A stretch of 64,000 nucleotides of DNA from Alphaproteobacteria bacterium (lineage in GTDB: Bacteria; Pseudomonadota; Alphaproteobacteria; Reyranellales; Reyranellaceae). Location of the stretch: the NCBI GenBank assembly GCA_019635875.1, contig JAHBYP010000001.1:124001-188000 (forward strand). Reading direction: 5' to 3'. A model generated the notes under the pieces. That model was not told the DNA's origin, made no database searches, and saw only the letters and a list, made by a program, of their open reading frames with translations. Shown here piece after piece: positions 1 to 8,607 of the stretch. The stretch's first letter is position 1, and each line of letters opens with the position of its first letter. The translations under genes were made by a program, and so were the position numbers.

Positions 1-884
1 CGGTGATGGGCGGGCTGGGCTTTCGCGCCATCGCCGCCGACATGCGCGGCTACGGCCGCTCCAGTGTCTACGCCACGCACGGCGACTACGCGCAGGAGCA
101 CATCGTCGCCGACATGCTCGAGCTCGCCGATTCGCTGGGCATCGGCAAGGCCGTCTGGGTCGGCCATGACTGGGGCAGCCCGGTGGTATGGAATCTCGCC
201 AGCCACCATCCCGACCGCTGCATCGCCGTCGCCAATCTCTGCGTGCCCTATCACACGCTGGAGTACGGCCTCGACCATGTGCTGCCGCTGATCGACCGGA
301 GTGTCTATCCCGAGGCGACCTATCCCGCCGGTCAATGGGAATACATGCGCTTCTACGAGGAGAGCTTCGCCACGGCGACCGGGAGCTTCGATGCCAATCC
401 CTACACCGTGGTGAAGGCGCTGTTCCGCAAGGGCAGCCCGGCCGGGCAGGGCAAGCCCTCGCGCACCGCCGAGGTGCGGCGCAACGGCGGCTGGTTCGGC
501 CCCGGCGGCGCGCCGGACCTGCCGCGCGACGCCGATGTGGTGAGCGAGGAGGATCTGCGCGTCTACGCCGGAGCGCTGGAACGCAACGGCTTCTTCGGTC
601 CCGATTCCTGGTACATGAACCACGCCGCCAACGCCGCCTATGCGGCGAAGGCGCTGAACGGCGGACATCTCGACCTGCCGGTGCTCTTCCTCGCCGCGCG
701 CTACGACTACACCTGCGAGAGCGTCACTTCGCGCCTGCCCGAGCCTATGCGCCGGTACTGCCGCAACCTCACCGAATCCATCGTCGACAGCGGTCACTGG
801 ATGGCGCAGGAGAAGCCCGTCGAGGTCAACCGCGCGTTGACCCACTGGCTGGCGACCAAGGTGCCCGGCGGCTGGCCGGGTTGA
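1..884 (+). CDS. alpha/beta hydrolase, epoxide-hydrolase type (5' partial)
   Basis: The gene enters from outside the window; the frame is open from base 3, so the true start is upstream. The visible 293 residues have the alpha/beta-hydrolase core. The nucleophile elbow reads GHDWGS, with Asp as nucleophile, which is typical of soluble epoxide hydrolases and haloalkane dehalogenases. A late Asp lies in ARYDYTC and the catalytic His in SGHWM near the C-terminus. The central stretch is the helical cap. In this family the Asp forms an ester with the substrate, which His-activated water then hydrolyses. The substrate cannot be told. It converges on a DUF1491 gene across a palindromic repeat. Confidence 0.8.
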   Translation, partial: VMGGLGFRAIAADMRGYGRSSVYATHGDYAQEHIVADMLELADSLGIGKAVWVGHDWGSPVVWNLASHHPDRCIAVANLCVPYHTLEYGLDHVLPLIDRSVYPEATYPAGQWEYMRFYEESFATATGSFDANPYTVVKALFRKGSPAGQGKPSRTAEVRRNGGWFGPGGAPDLPRDADVVSEEDLRVYAGALERNGFFGPDSWYMNHAANAAYAAKALNGGHLDLPVLFLAARYDYTCESVTSRLPEPMRRYCRNLTESIVDSGHWMAQEKPVEVNRALTHWLATKVPGGWPG

Positions 885-900
885 GTGCTCTCCCGCGCTC

Positions 901-1023
901 TGTCATCCCGAGCGCAGCGAGGGATCTCTTTGGCAGCGCCTCCCGCCGGCTCAATTGGATGCCGGCGAGACGCCGGCGCTCCCAGGAAGACACCTTGGAT
1001 CCCTCGCTACGCTCGGGATGACA
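901..1023. repeat. palindromic repeat, family A, long compound form
   Basis: The left end TGTCATCCCGAGCG is the complement of the right end CGCTCGGGATGACA, and inner arms GAGGGATC and GATCCCTC also pair. The core carries GCCGGCGAGACGCCGGCG and CTCCCAGGA, which recur in the copy at 31986-32133. It sits between convergent genes. Confidence 0.85.
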
Positions 1024-1031
1024 GGCACGCC

Positions 1032-1367
1032 TCAGAACACCGTTCCGTCGGGCGACCATTCGGCCTTGCGGTCTTCAATCTCGACCACCCAGACATCGGG
1101 ATCGCGGCCGACCTGGCGGGCGATGTAGGCATCGGCTTCGGGTTCCGGCACGGGCAGCGGACCGGTGCCCCTGGCCCATCCCTGCTCGCCGTCGATCGTG
1201 CTGGTCTGGGTGAAGACTGTGACGCCCGCGTCGAAGCGGTTGACCTTCACCAGCACCGTGCCAGCGTCGGGATCGCCGCGGCGCACGACCACGGCGGGGA
1301 TCATGCGCCGGTCGCACAGCCTGATCTGGGCCGAGACCCACAGGCTCGTGGTCAGCCCCATCGCCAT
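1032..1367 (-). CDS. DUF1491 family protein
   Basis: This 111-residue protein matches, from memory, the DUF1491 pattern of alphaproteobacteria: an N-terminal LWVSAQIR stretch, then AVVVRRGDPDAGTVLVKV, and a C-terminal DPDVWVVEIED block. No function is known for the family. Its start codon overlaps the stop codon of the upstream 317-residue gene (TGATG), so the two are probably translated together. The gene ends a few bases from a family A repeat that may end transcription. Confidence 0.75.
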   Translation of the reverse strand: MAMGLTTSLWVSAQIRLCDRRMIPAVVVRRGDPDAGTVLVKVNRFDAGVTVFTQTSTIDGEQGWARGTGPLPVPEPEADAYIARQVGRDPDVWVVEIEDRKAEWSPDGTVF

Positions 1368-2320
1368 CAGTGCAGGGCCGCGTCGAGACCGTCGAACACC
1401 GGACGCGCCGCGCGCCAGCGATAGCCCACGACATGCACGCCGGCCGTCCCGACGGCTTCGGCCAGTGAGGCGCGCGCGCCTTCCGGCACGATCAGGATCG
1501 CCGCCGCGCCGTTGCTGCCGACGCGGCGCAGCAGCAGGCGGCCGACTGCGCGCTCGATGCGATCGCGCGCCGGATCGGTGGCGATCTCCAGCAGCGGCGG
1601 CGCAGCGCGACGCGGCGTGAACAGCGGATCGCCGCCGCCATTGGCCGACAGCCCGCGGCGCGCCAGCTCCTCGGCCAGCGCCTCGAGCACCAGCGGCCGG
1701 TCGCAGGCTGCGCTGATCGCGTGACCGGCCTCGGTGATGGCCGGCGCCGGCGTCGCGGCGTCGAGCGCCGCGGCGGCGCCGTCGCCCGACTTGAAGCCAT
1801 GCACCGCCGACACGAAGCGGCCGACCTGGCGCGCCAGGCGCGGCCCTTCGAGCGGGCCGATCACCAGCAGCTCGGTGCTCGTGCCGTCGGGCCAGCGCGC
1901 CGGCTGCCAGTTGCCCGTGGCGGCGAAGTCGCGGAACGCCTGCTTGCGCCGGCCGGCGCGCGCCCCGCCGATCTTGCCGCTATGGGCGAGGTAGAGCGCA
2001 TCGTCCTCGTCGCGCAGGATGGCGCCGGCGACGCGCCGGTCGGCGCCGGCATGCAGCAGATTGATCTCGCAGGTGATGGTCTCGGTGCGCGTCGGCGCGT
2101 CGGGCGAATGACCGAAAGCCAGCCAGTGCCGGTTCTTCAGCAGCGCCGCGTCGTGGCGCCACCAGAACGCGTGCTCGCGCAGCCAGGCGATGTCGCCCTT
2201 CGCCTTGCCGCCGCCATGCCAGGTGATGGTGACGCCGCGCACCGGCAGGCCGGCGAGCCGTCGGCGCAGCACGCGCACGGCCCGCGCGATGCGACGACGG
2301 TCGGCCAAGACGTGGAGCAT
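1367..2320 (-). CDS. hypothetical protein, 317 aa
   Basis: I do not recognise a family. The protein is basic at its N-terminus, has no signal peptide and no clear membrane segment, and looks soluble. It contains a histidine- and tryptophan-rich patch around residues 30-65 (including ITWHGGGKAKGD and HAFWWRHD) and an internal ITCEINLLHAG stretch. Third codon positions are GC-rich like the neighbours, so it is a credible gene rather than an antisense frame. It is followed by DUF1491 with overlapping stop and start, which suggests a two-gene operon. It diverges from uup with about 130 bp between starts. Confidence 0.6.
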   Translation of the reverse strand: MLHVLADRRRIARAVRVLRRRLAGLPVRGVTITWHGGGKAKGDIAWLREHAFWWRHDAALLKNRHWLAFGHSPDAPTRTETITCEINLLHAGADRRVAGAILRDEDDALYLAHSGKIGGARAGRRKQAFRDFAATGNWQPARWPDGTSTELLVIGPLEGPRLARQVGRFVSAVHGFKSGDGAAAALDAATPAPAITEAGHAISAACDRPLVLEALAEELARRGLSANGGGDPLFTPRRAAPPLLEIATDPARDRIERAVGRLLLRRVGSNGAAAILIVPEGARASLAEAVGTAGVHVVGYRWRAARPVFDGLDAALH

Positions 2321-2451
2321 GCCGAGACATATACCGAAGGCCCGGCGCGGAGGCGAATCGAGTCATCGCCTTGGCGCTGCGCCGCTCCAGCGGCGCGGTC
2401 CGAACGGCGGGCTTGCTCCCGCCCGCGCCATCCGGCATGAGACGCGCCACC

Positions 2452-4251
2452 ATGGCACCCCCGCCGCTCCTTGCGCTGAACGATGCGCGCTATCGCATCG
2501 GCGATCAGGTCATCCTCGACGGCGCCTCGCTGGGTGTCGGCCGCGGCGAGCGGCTGTGCCTGGTTGGCCGCAATGGCGCCGGCAAGTCGACCCTGCTGAG
2601 CCTGCTGGCGGGCGAGATCCAGGCCGATTCCGGCGAGCGCTTCATCCAGCCCGGTGCGCGCGTCGCCACCCTGCCGCAGGAGCCCGACCTCTCGGCGCAC
2701 GCCTCGGTGGCGCACTACGTCGCATCAGGCCTCGCCGACGCACATGGTCCTGACGATCACCGCGTCGCCACGGTGCTCGACGAGCTGCGGCTCGACGGTC
2801 AGGCGCTGCCGGCGAGCCTGTCCGGCGGCGAGGCGCGGCGCGCGGCGCTGGCGCGGGTGCTGGTCGCCGAGCCCGACATCCTGCTGCTCGACGAGCCGAC
2901 CAACCATCTCGACCTGCCGACCATCGAATGGCTCGAGGCGAAGCTCGAGGCCTGGCGCGGCGGCTATGTCCTGATCAGTCATGACCGGCGATTCCTGTCG
3001 CGGCTGGCGAAGGCGGTGCTGTGGCTCGATCGCGGCGTGGTGCGCCGGCTCGACGAGGGCTTCGACAGGTTCGAGGCATGGTCCGACGCGATCCTCGAGC
3101 GCGAGGAGACCGAGCGGCACAAGCTCGACCGGCTGATCGAGCGCGAGACGGTCTGGGCCGGCAAGAGCATCCGCGCGCGGCGCACGCGCAACGAAGGCCG
3201 CCTGCGCCAGCTCAAGGCGTTGCGCGAGTTGCGGCGCACGCAGATCGCGCAGACCGGCCGGGTGAAGATGGAAGCCGGCACGGCGGAGCAGGGCGGCACG
3301 CTCGCCATCGAGGCCCGGGGCATCTCCAAGCGCTTCGGCGAGCGGCTGATCGTGGCCAGCTTCTCGACGCGCATCCTGCGCGGCCATCGCGTCGGCCTGA
3401 TTGGCCGCAACGGCGCCGGCAAGACGACGCTGCTGCGCATGCTGATCGGCGAGCTGGCGCCGGATACCGGCACCGTGCGACTGGGCGTCAACCTGATGCC
3501 TGTGGTGATCGACCAGCGCCGCGTGCAGCTCGATCCGGCAAGCACGCCATGGAAAGCCCTGGCCGACGTCAACGATCACGTGATGGTGCGCGGCCGGCCG
3601 CTGCACGTGATGAGCTATCTGCGCGAGTTCCTGTTCCGCGACGACCAGGCGCGCCAGCCGGTCGGCACCTTGAGCGGCGGCGAGCGCAACCGGCTGCTGC
3701 TGGCCAAGGCGCTGGCGGCGCCGTCCAACCTGCTGGTGCTCGACGAGCCGACCAACGATCTCGACGCCGATACGCTGGACCTGCTGCAGGAGACGCTGGC
3801 CGAGTACGACGGCACGGTGCTGCTGGTCAGCCACGACCGCGACTTCCTCGATCGCCTGGTGACCTCGACCATCGCCATGGAGGGCGACGGCACGGCGATC
3901 GAGTATGCCGGCGGCTACAGCGACTACCTGCTGCAACGGCCGCCGCCCAAGGAGGCGCCGGTCATGCGCCCCGCGGCACGCGTCGAGGCCACGCCGCCGC
4001 GCGGCGAAAGCCGCCGCAAGCTCAGCTACAAGCAGCAGCGCGCGCTCGACGAGCTGCCGCATCGCATCGAGACCCTGCAGGCCGAGATCGCCGCGCTGAA
4101 CACCAGGCTCGCCGATGCGACGCTCTACGCGCGCGACCCGGCGGCGTTCAACACGGCGATGACGACGCTTTCAACCATGCAGGCCGCGCTGACGGCCGCC
4201 GAGGACGAGTGGCTGGAGCTCGAGACTTTGCGCGAGGAACTGGCGGGTTAA
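2452..4251 (+). CDS. uup: ABC-F ATPase, Uup type
   Basis: Two ABC ATPase domains lie in one chain with no membrane part. The first has Walker A GRNGAGKST near residue 39, signature LSGGE and Walker B ILLLDEPTNHLD. The second has GRNGAGKTT near residue 316, LSGGE and LLVLDEPTNDLD. A basic linker joins them. The C-terminal ~70 residues, starting at KLSYKQQRALDELP, form the coiled-coil extension characteristic of Uup. ABC-F proteins act on ribosomes; Uup has also been linked to precise excision of transposons. I chose the ATG at 2452, just before the conserved LLALNDARYRIGD; an ATG at 2437 or a TTG at 2371 are in-frame alternatives. Confidence 0.9.
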   Translation: MAPPPLLALNDARYRIGDQVILDGASLGVGRGERLCLVGRNGAGKSTLLSLLAGEIQADSGERFIQPGARVATLPQEPDLSAHASVAHYVASGLADAHGPDDHRVATVLDELRLDGQALPASLSGGEARRAALARVLVAEPDILLLDEPTNHLDLPTIEWLEAKLEAWRGGYVLISHDRRFLSRLAKAVLWLDRGVVRRLDEGFDRFEAWSDAILEREETERHKLDRLIERETVWAGKSIRARRTRNEGRLRQLKALRELRRTQIAQTGRVKMEAGTAEQGGTLAIEARGISKRFGERLIVASFSTRILRGHRVGLIGRNGAGKTTLLRMLIGELAPDTGTVRLGVNLMPVVIDQRRVQLDPASTPWKALADVNDHVMVRGRPLHVMSYLREFLFRDDQARQPVGTLSGGERNRLLLAKALAAPSNLLVLDEPTNDLDADTLDLLQETLAEYDGTVLLVSHDRDFLDRLVTSTIAMEGDGTAIEYAGGYSDYLLQRPPPKEAPVMRPAARVEATPPRGESRRKLSYKQQRALDELPHRIETLQAEIAALNTRLADATLYARDPAAFNTAMTTLSTMQAALTAAEDEWLELETLREELAG

Positions 4252-4260
4252 ATGCCCGCC

Positions 4261-4361
4261 GTCGTCCTGAGCGCAGCGAAGGACCTCGCGGTGGCGTGAT
4301 CAACTACGACGCTTCCATCTGGCCGCAGTACCGCCAGGTCCTTCGCTGCGCTCAGGACGAC
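4261..4361. repeat. palindromic repeat, family A variant
   Basis: Ends are GTCGTCCTGAGCGCAGCGAA and its near-exact complement. The interior is clearly related to the copy at 42177-42276: both have a GGTGG motif, a CTGGCCGC segment and AGGTCC before the right arm. It lies between convergent uup and the permease gene. Confidence 0.85.
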
Positions 4362-4367
4362 GGTGAG

Positions 4368-5669
4368 TTAGAGTAGCACTTTCGAGAGGATCAGCAGGAT
4401 CGCGATCGCCAGGACGCCCTGCGCCGCGGTTCCTCCCGAGAAGGCAAGCAATGCTCGCGCCGGCGTGATTCGCTGGGCGTGGGCGGTGAGCCAGAAATGC
4501 GCATCGTTGATATGGCTCACCGTCATCGCGCCGGCGCCGATCGCAGCGACAGCCAGGGCCCGGCCGGTCGGCGCGTCGAGGCCCAGGGCCGGCAGCAGCG
4601 GCTCGATCATGCCCGCGGTGGTGAGCGTCGCGGTCAGCGACGAGCCCAGCATGGTCTTGACGATCGCCGCGACGAGAAACGGCGTCAGCACGCCCCAGCG
4701 CTTCAGCGACAGCGCCTCGCCCAGCAGCTCGGCGGCGCCGGTCTCGTCGAGCACGCGGCCGAAGCCGCCGGCAGCGCCCATCACCATCAACGCCCCGGCG
4801 GCCGCGGTGATCGCCTCGCCGGCCCAGCCGCGCTCCGATAGCGCCGCGGCGTCCCAGCGTCCGACCAGCAGCAGTGCCAGTCCGGCGGCGAGAACCATCA
4901 GCATCAGCGGCCGGCTGATGCCGGTGAACAGCTCGCGCATGCCGCCGCGGCCCAGCGGCTCGCTGGGTATCTGCGCCACCGATTGCACGATCAGCAGCGC
5001 GAGCGGCACCAGCACCGGCAGGACGACGGCGAGCAGGTCGCGTGCGTGCATCGGCTCGGTGGTGATCTCGGCGTCGCTGTCGTCCACCCTGGGCAGCGCC
5101 CGGCCGGCATAGAGCCAGCCGGCCATGGCGACGACGATCGCCAGCGGCGCGCCGACGATGAAGACGGTCATGGCGTCGGCGCCGAGCACCGCCGATCCGG
5201 CGATGGCGATGGGCGAGGGCGGCACCAGGGCGAAGGACGCCAGCAGCGACAGCGACAGCACCAGTCCCGAGCGGCCGCGCAGCGCGCGCACCAGCGGCAG
5301 CGCCAGCGCCAGCGCCGCCGTCGGCGAGGCACCGGTGCCGGCGACCAGGCCGATCGGCACAGCGATGCGTGACGACGCGCCTCGCCGCGCCAGCGCGGCG
5401 GCGATGCGCACCGCCGCGCCGGAGCGCTCGACGAAGACGGCGGCGACGATGCCGCCCAGCAGCACCAGCCCGACCTGGTCGAGCGTGTGCACGAAGCCGA
5501 TGCTGAAGGTGCGGCCGATCGAGCTGATGGTCATGTCGGCGGCGAAGCCATAGGCGACGACCAGCCCGGCCAGCGCCAGGGTGGCGTGCAATCGCAGGCG
5601 CCCGGTGAGGATGATGAGCAGAGCGACGGCAAGCGCCAGCAGCGCGGCGCAGTACAGCAGGCCCGTCAT
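4368..5669 (-). CDS. GntP-family permease (gluconate:H+ symporter type)
   Basis: The 433-residue protein is almost entirely hydrophobic, with roughly 12 membrane helices. It carries family features: GLVAGTGASPTAALALALP in the first half, which resembles the conserved loop of GntP transporters, and a late AIGAGAMTVSHINDAHFWL motif that matches the GntP signature (GAGS...SHVND.GFW). GntP proteins import gluconate or related hydroxy-acids with protons; the substrate here is not set by the sequence. The gene stands alone, converging on uup and diverging from the GH5 gene 67 bp away. Confidence 0.8.
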   Translation of the reverse strand: MTGLLYCAALLALAVALLIILTGRLRLHATLALAGLVVAYGFAADMTISSIGRTFSIGFVHTLDQVGLVLLGGIVAAVFVERSGAAVRIAAALARRGASSRIAVPIGLVAGTGASPTAALALALPLVRALRGRSGLVLSLSLLASFALVPPSPIAIAGSAVLGADAMTVFIVGAPLAIVVAMAGWLYAGRALPRVDDSDAEITTEPMHARDLLAVVLPVLVPLALLIVQSVAQIPSEPLGRGGMRELFTGISRPLMLMVLAAGLALLLVGRWDAAALSERGWAGEAITAAAGALMVMGAAGGFGRVLDETGAAELLGEALSLKRWGVLTPFLVAAIVKTMLGSSLTATLTTAGMIEPLLPALGLDAPTGRALAVAAIGAGAMTVSHINDAHFWLTAHAQRITPARALLAFSGGTAAQGVLAIAILLILSKVLL

Positions 5670-5736
5670 TCCACCCCCGGCCGGTTCATCGCGTCGCAGG
5701 GTGGGGCAAACGCGCGCCGACTGCTAGTGTCGCGCG

Positions 5737-6942
5737 ATGCTCCGGTTCGCCCTGTTGCTGATCCTTGTCGCGCTGTCGCTGCCCGCGGTGGCGGCCGATC
5801 CGGGCTTTGTGCGCGTCGAGGGCAAGCGCTTCGTCGGCCCCGACGGCAAGGCGATCCAGCTCAAGGGCATCAACCTCGGCAACTGGCTGATGCCCGAGGG
5901 CTACATGTTCAAGTTCGAGCGCGCCAAGTCGCCGCGCCAGATCGAGGGCGCAATCGAGCGCCTGGTCGGGCCAGAGGCGGCGCAGCGCTTCTGGCGCAGC
6001 TTTCGCGACAGCTACATCGGCGAGGACGATTTCGCCTTCATCAAGTCGGTCGGCTTCAACCTGGTGCGCATCCCGCTGCACCACAAGCACTTCATGCGCG
6101 GCGAGCGCTTCGAGGGCGACGGCTACGCGCTGCTCGACCGCGCCGTCGGCTGGGCCCGGGTGCATGGTCTTTATGTCGTGCTCGACATCCACGCCGCGCC
6201 CGGCGGCCAGACCGGCATCAACCACGACGACGGGCCGGGCTATCCGCTGATGTTCTACGTGCCGGAGCATCGCCGCCGGACCCTGGCTTTGTGGCGCCAC
6301 ATCGCGGCGCGCTACAGCAAGGAGCCGGCGATCCTCGGCTACGACCTGCTCAACGAGCCGATCGCGCCCTACCACGACACGGCGTGGCTAAACCCCAAGC
6401 TCGAGCCGTTCTACCGCGAGGTCACCGCGGCGATCCGCTCGGTCGATCCGCACCGCATCATCTTCATCGCCGGCGGCCAGTGGAGCTCGACTTTCGACAT
6501 GTTCGGCGCGCCATGGACGGCCAACCTCGCTTACACCTTCCACAGCTTCTGGGCCAGCACCCGGCGCGACTCGATCCAGCGCCACCTGAACTTCGCCGCG
6601 CGCCACGACGTGCCGCTGTTCATCGGCGAGACCGGCGAGTTCACCGACGAATGGAACGAGGCGTTCCGCATCCTGCTGGAGCGCCACGGCATCGGCTGGA
6701 GCTTCTGGACCTACAAGAACCTCGACACGCCCTCGACCATCGTGTCGATCCCGCGGCCCGCCGACTGGCACCATGTCGTCGCCGTCGCCGACCGGCCGCG
6801 CGCGCGATGGAACGATCCGCTGCCGGTGCCGCGCGAGCGGCTCTATGACGCGCTCGGCCAGTATCTCGAAGGCACGCGCTTCGCCAACGGCACGATCCGC
6901 TGGAGCTACCTTAAGTCGCTGGGGCTGAAGCCGGCGCCGTAA
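5737..6942 (+). CDS. secreted glycoside hydrolase family 5 (cellulase-like)
   Basis: A signal peptide of about 20 residues (LLLILVALSLPAVAA) precedes a TIM-barrel of the GH5 type. Family landmarks are LKGINLGNWL near the N-terminus, the acid/base glutamate in YDLLNEP near residue 207, and the nucleophile glutamate in FIGETGEF near residue 298. LHHKHF and DIHAAPGG also fit GH5 exo-glucanase-like enzymes. It should hydrolyse a beta-glucan or similar glycan in the periplasm or outside the cell. It stands alone between a permease gene and a family A repeat. Confidence 0.85.
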   Translation: MLRFALLLILVALSLPAVAADPGFVRVEGKRFVGPDGKAIQLKGINLGNWLMPEGYMFKFERAKSPRQIEGAIERLVGPEAAQRFWRSFRDSYIGEDDFAFIKSVGFNLVRIPLHHKHFMRGERFEGDGYALLDRAVGWARVHGLYVVLDIHAAPGGQTGINHDDGPGYPLMFYVPEHRRRTLALWRHIAARYSKEPAILGYDLLNEPIAPYHDTAWLNPKLEPFYREVTAAIRSVDPHRIIFIAGGQWSSTFDMFGAPWTANLAYTFHSFWASTRRDSIQRHLNFAARHDVPLFIGETGEFTDEWNEAFRILLERHGIGWSFWTYKNLDTPSTIVSIPRPADWHHVVAVADRPRARWNDPLPVPRERLYDALGQYLEGTRFANGTIRWSYLKSLGLKPAP

Positions 6943-6952
6943 TCCCGCTGGT

Positions 6953-7022
6953 CACTGTCATCCCGAGCGCAACGCGGGTCCAGGGCTTGCCTGGATCCTT
7001 CGCTGCGCTCGGGATGACAGTG
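6953..7022. repeat. palindromic repeat, family A, short form
   Basis: CACTGTCATCCCGAGCGCA at the left end is the exact complement of the right end, around an inner CAGG/CCTGGATCC core. It separates the convergent GH5 and rhodanese-domain genes. Confidence 0.85.
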
Positions 7023-7031
7023 TGATCGAGT

Positions 7032-8543
7032 TCAGCGCGCTGCCGGCGTCGGCATCATCGGAAAGCCCGCCTGCTGCCAGGCCTGCAGGCCGCCGCGATA
7101 CCAGTAGACGTTGCGGTAGCCGGCGTTCCAGGCGCGCAGCACGGCGTTGTAGGACTCCCAGCACTGCACGCCGTAGCAGAAGAAGACGATCGGAAAGTCC
7201 TTGCGCCCATTGGTGAGCTGATTGAGCTCGTTGGAGAGCGCCGTCTGCACCTGGTCGTTGAACGTGCCGCCGCGGCCGCCATAGGGGATGTAGCGTGCCT
7301 TGACGATGGTCTGTGCGTGCTGGCCCTCGAGCACGTCGACCAGCAGGAACTGCGTGCCCTTGCGGATCTCCTCCTCGAGCAGCACGGTCGAGATGATCTT
7401 GCCCACCGGTATGGCGTTGGGCGTCGGGCTGCCGACATTGCTCTGCAGGGTGTTCTGCGCCGGCACGCCGAAATCGCGCGTCTCATCGCCGTAGATGCGG
7501 CTGCCGGGCGGCTGTGGCTGCGGCTGGGGTTGTGGCTGCGGTTGTGGCTGGGTCTTGGGCTGCGGGTCCGCCGGCTCGGGCTGGGTCACCACCTTGCCCG
7601 GGTCCGGCTTGGGGTCGGGCCGGGGATCTGGTCGGGGATCGGGCCTCGGATCGGGCCTGGGATCCACGCGCCTGGGGTCGGGCTGGGGATCTGGCTTCGG
7701 ATCCACACGTCTGGGGTCGGGTTGGGGATCGGGCTTCGGATCGACGTGCGGCTTGGGGTCCGGCTTGGGGTCGGGCTTCGGATCGGGATCCGTGATGATG
7801 GTGCCGATCACGAACAGCGCCACGAGCAGCAGCACCACGCCGCCGACCACGGCGAGGATGATCGCGTTGCGCCGGCTGGTACTGGCGGCGGTGGCGCCGC
7901 CGGAGCCGGTCGGCACATAGGTTCCCGCCGGTGCGTGGGTGCCTGCCGGCACATAGCCCTGTGACGGCGCCTGGCCGTAATTGCCCTGCGATGTCGGCCC
8001 GGTGGCGTAACCCTGCGGTTGGCCGAAGTTCCCCTGCGATGCCGGGCCTTGGGGCGGATAGGCGCTGGGCGGATTGACCCAGGAGCCCTGCTGCGCGCCG
8101 GGCTGGCTGACGCCCGGCGGCCGCTGCTGCACCGGTTCCGAGACGCCGACCCAGCCGTCGCTGGAATCGGCCGGCGTGGGCGGCATCGCCCCTGAGGGTG
8201 CCGCGTCGCCATAGGCCGAGGGCAGCGGACCGCGGCCCAGCCCGTGGGCGCAGGCACGCACGACGGGCAGCGCGATATCCTTGCGGATGCCGAGATTGCC
8301 CTCGATTCGCGCTGCCAGACGATCGATCTCGAACACCACCTGGTCGGGCCGCGTCGAGGCGAGCGCGTCGAATATGCCGTCATCGATGCAGCTGCCGATG
8401 ACGCGGATCTCGCGCCGCGCCTCGGGCACCCGGTCGGAGAGCACCGACACGACGCGGCGGCGGTCGCTGAAGACGTTGGCGCCGAAGCGGCCCGGCAGCT
8501 CCGCCAGAACCTTGGCAATCGCGTCGTAGTGGTCGTCGGCCAT
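7032..8543 (-). CDS. membrane-anchored protein: helical N-domain, Pro/Gln linker, TM, Asp-Pro-Lys repeats, rhodanese domain
   Basis: About 503 residues. Residues 1-105 form a helical domain homologous to that of the next gene upstream (RFG..VFSDRRRVVSVLSD..P..RREI). A GWVGVSEPV motif and a Pro/Gln-rich linker follow, then one membrane helix near residues 224-250 (ILAVVGGVVLLLVALFVIG). Next come many PDPKPDP-type repeats and a C-terminal rhodanese-like domain (about 370-500). Its active-site loop, CYGVQCW, is the CxxxxCW type also seen in rhodanese-like proteins near PQQ-dependent catabolism. The rhodanese part should face the periplasm. I start at 8543, where the N-domain homology begins; the frame is open further upstream. 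It is the last gene of the kinase/phosphatase operon. Confidence 0.8.
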   Translation of the reverse strand: MADDHYDAIAKVLAELPGRFGANVFSDRRRVVSVLSDRVPEARREIRVIGSCIDDGIFDALASTRPDQVVFEIDRLAARIEGNLGIRKDIALPVVRACAHGLGRGPLPSAYGDAAPSGAMPPTPADSSDGWVGVSEPVQQRPPGVSQPGAQQGSWVNPPSAYPPQGPASQGNFGQPQGYATGPTSQGNYGQAPSQGYVPAGTHAPAGTYVPTGSGGATAASTSRRNAIILAVVGGVVLLLVALFVIGTIITDPDPKPDPKPDPKPHVDPKPDPQPDPRRVDPKPDPQPDPRRVDPRPDPRPDPRPDPRPDPKPDPGKVVTQPEPADPQPKTQPQPQPQPQPQPQPPGSRIYGDETRDFGVPAQNTLQSNVGSPTPNAIPVGKIISTVLLEEEIRKGTQFLLVDVLEGQHAQTIVKARYIPYGGRGGTFNDQVQTALSNELNQLTNGRKDFPIVFFCYGVQCWESYNAVLRAWNAGYRNVYWYRGGLQAWQQAGFPMMPTPAAR

Positions 8544-8607
8544 GACGTTCTCTACCGCGCCAGCGTGGCGAACGGAAGGCGGGGGCAATCGATTCGGCGC
8601 GTCGGCA

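Noticed and set aside
7600..7790. Tandem DNA repeats as a possible CRISPR or minisatellite array
   Set aside because: They are in-frame codons for Pro-Asp-Pro-Lys/Arg repeats in a protein stalk; there are no unique spacers.
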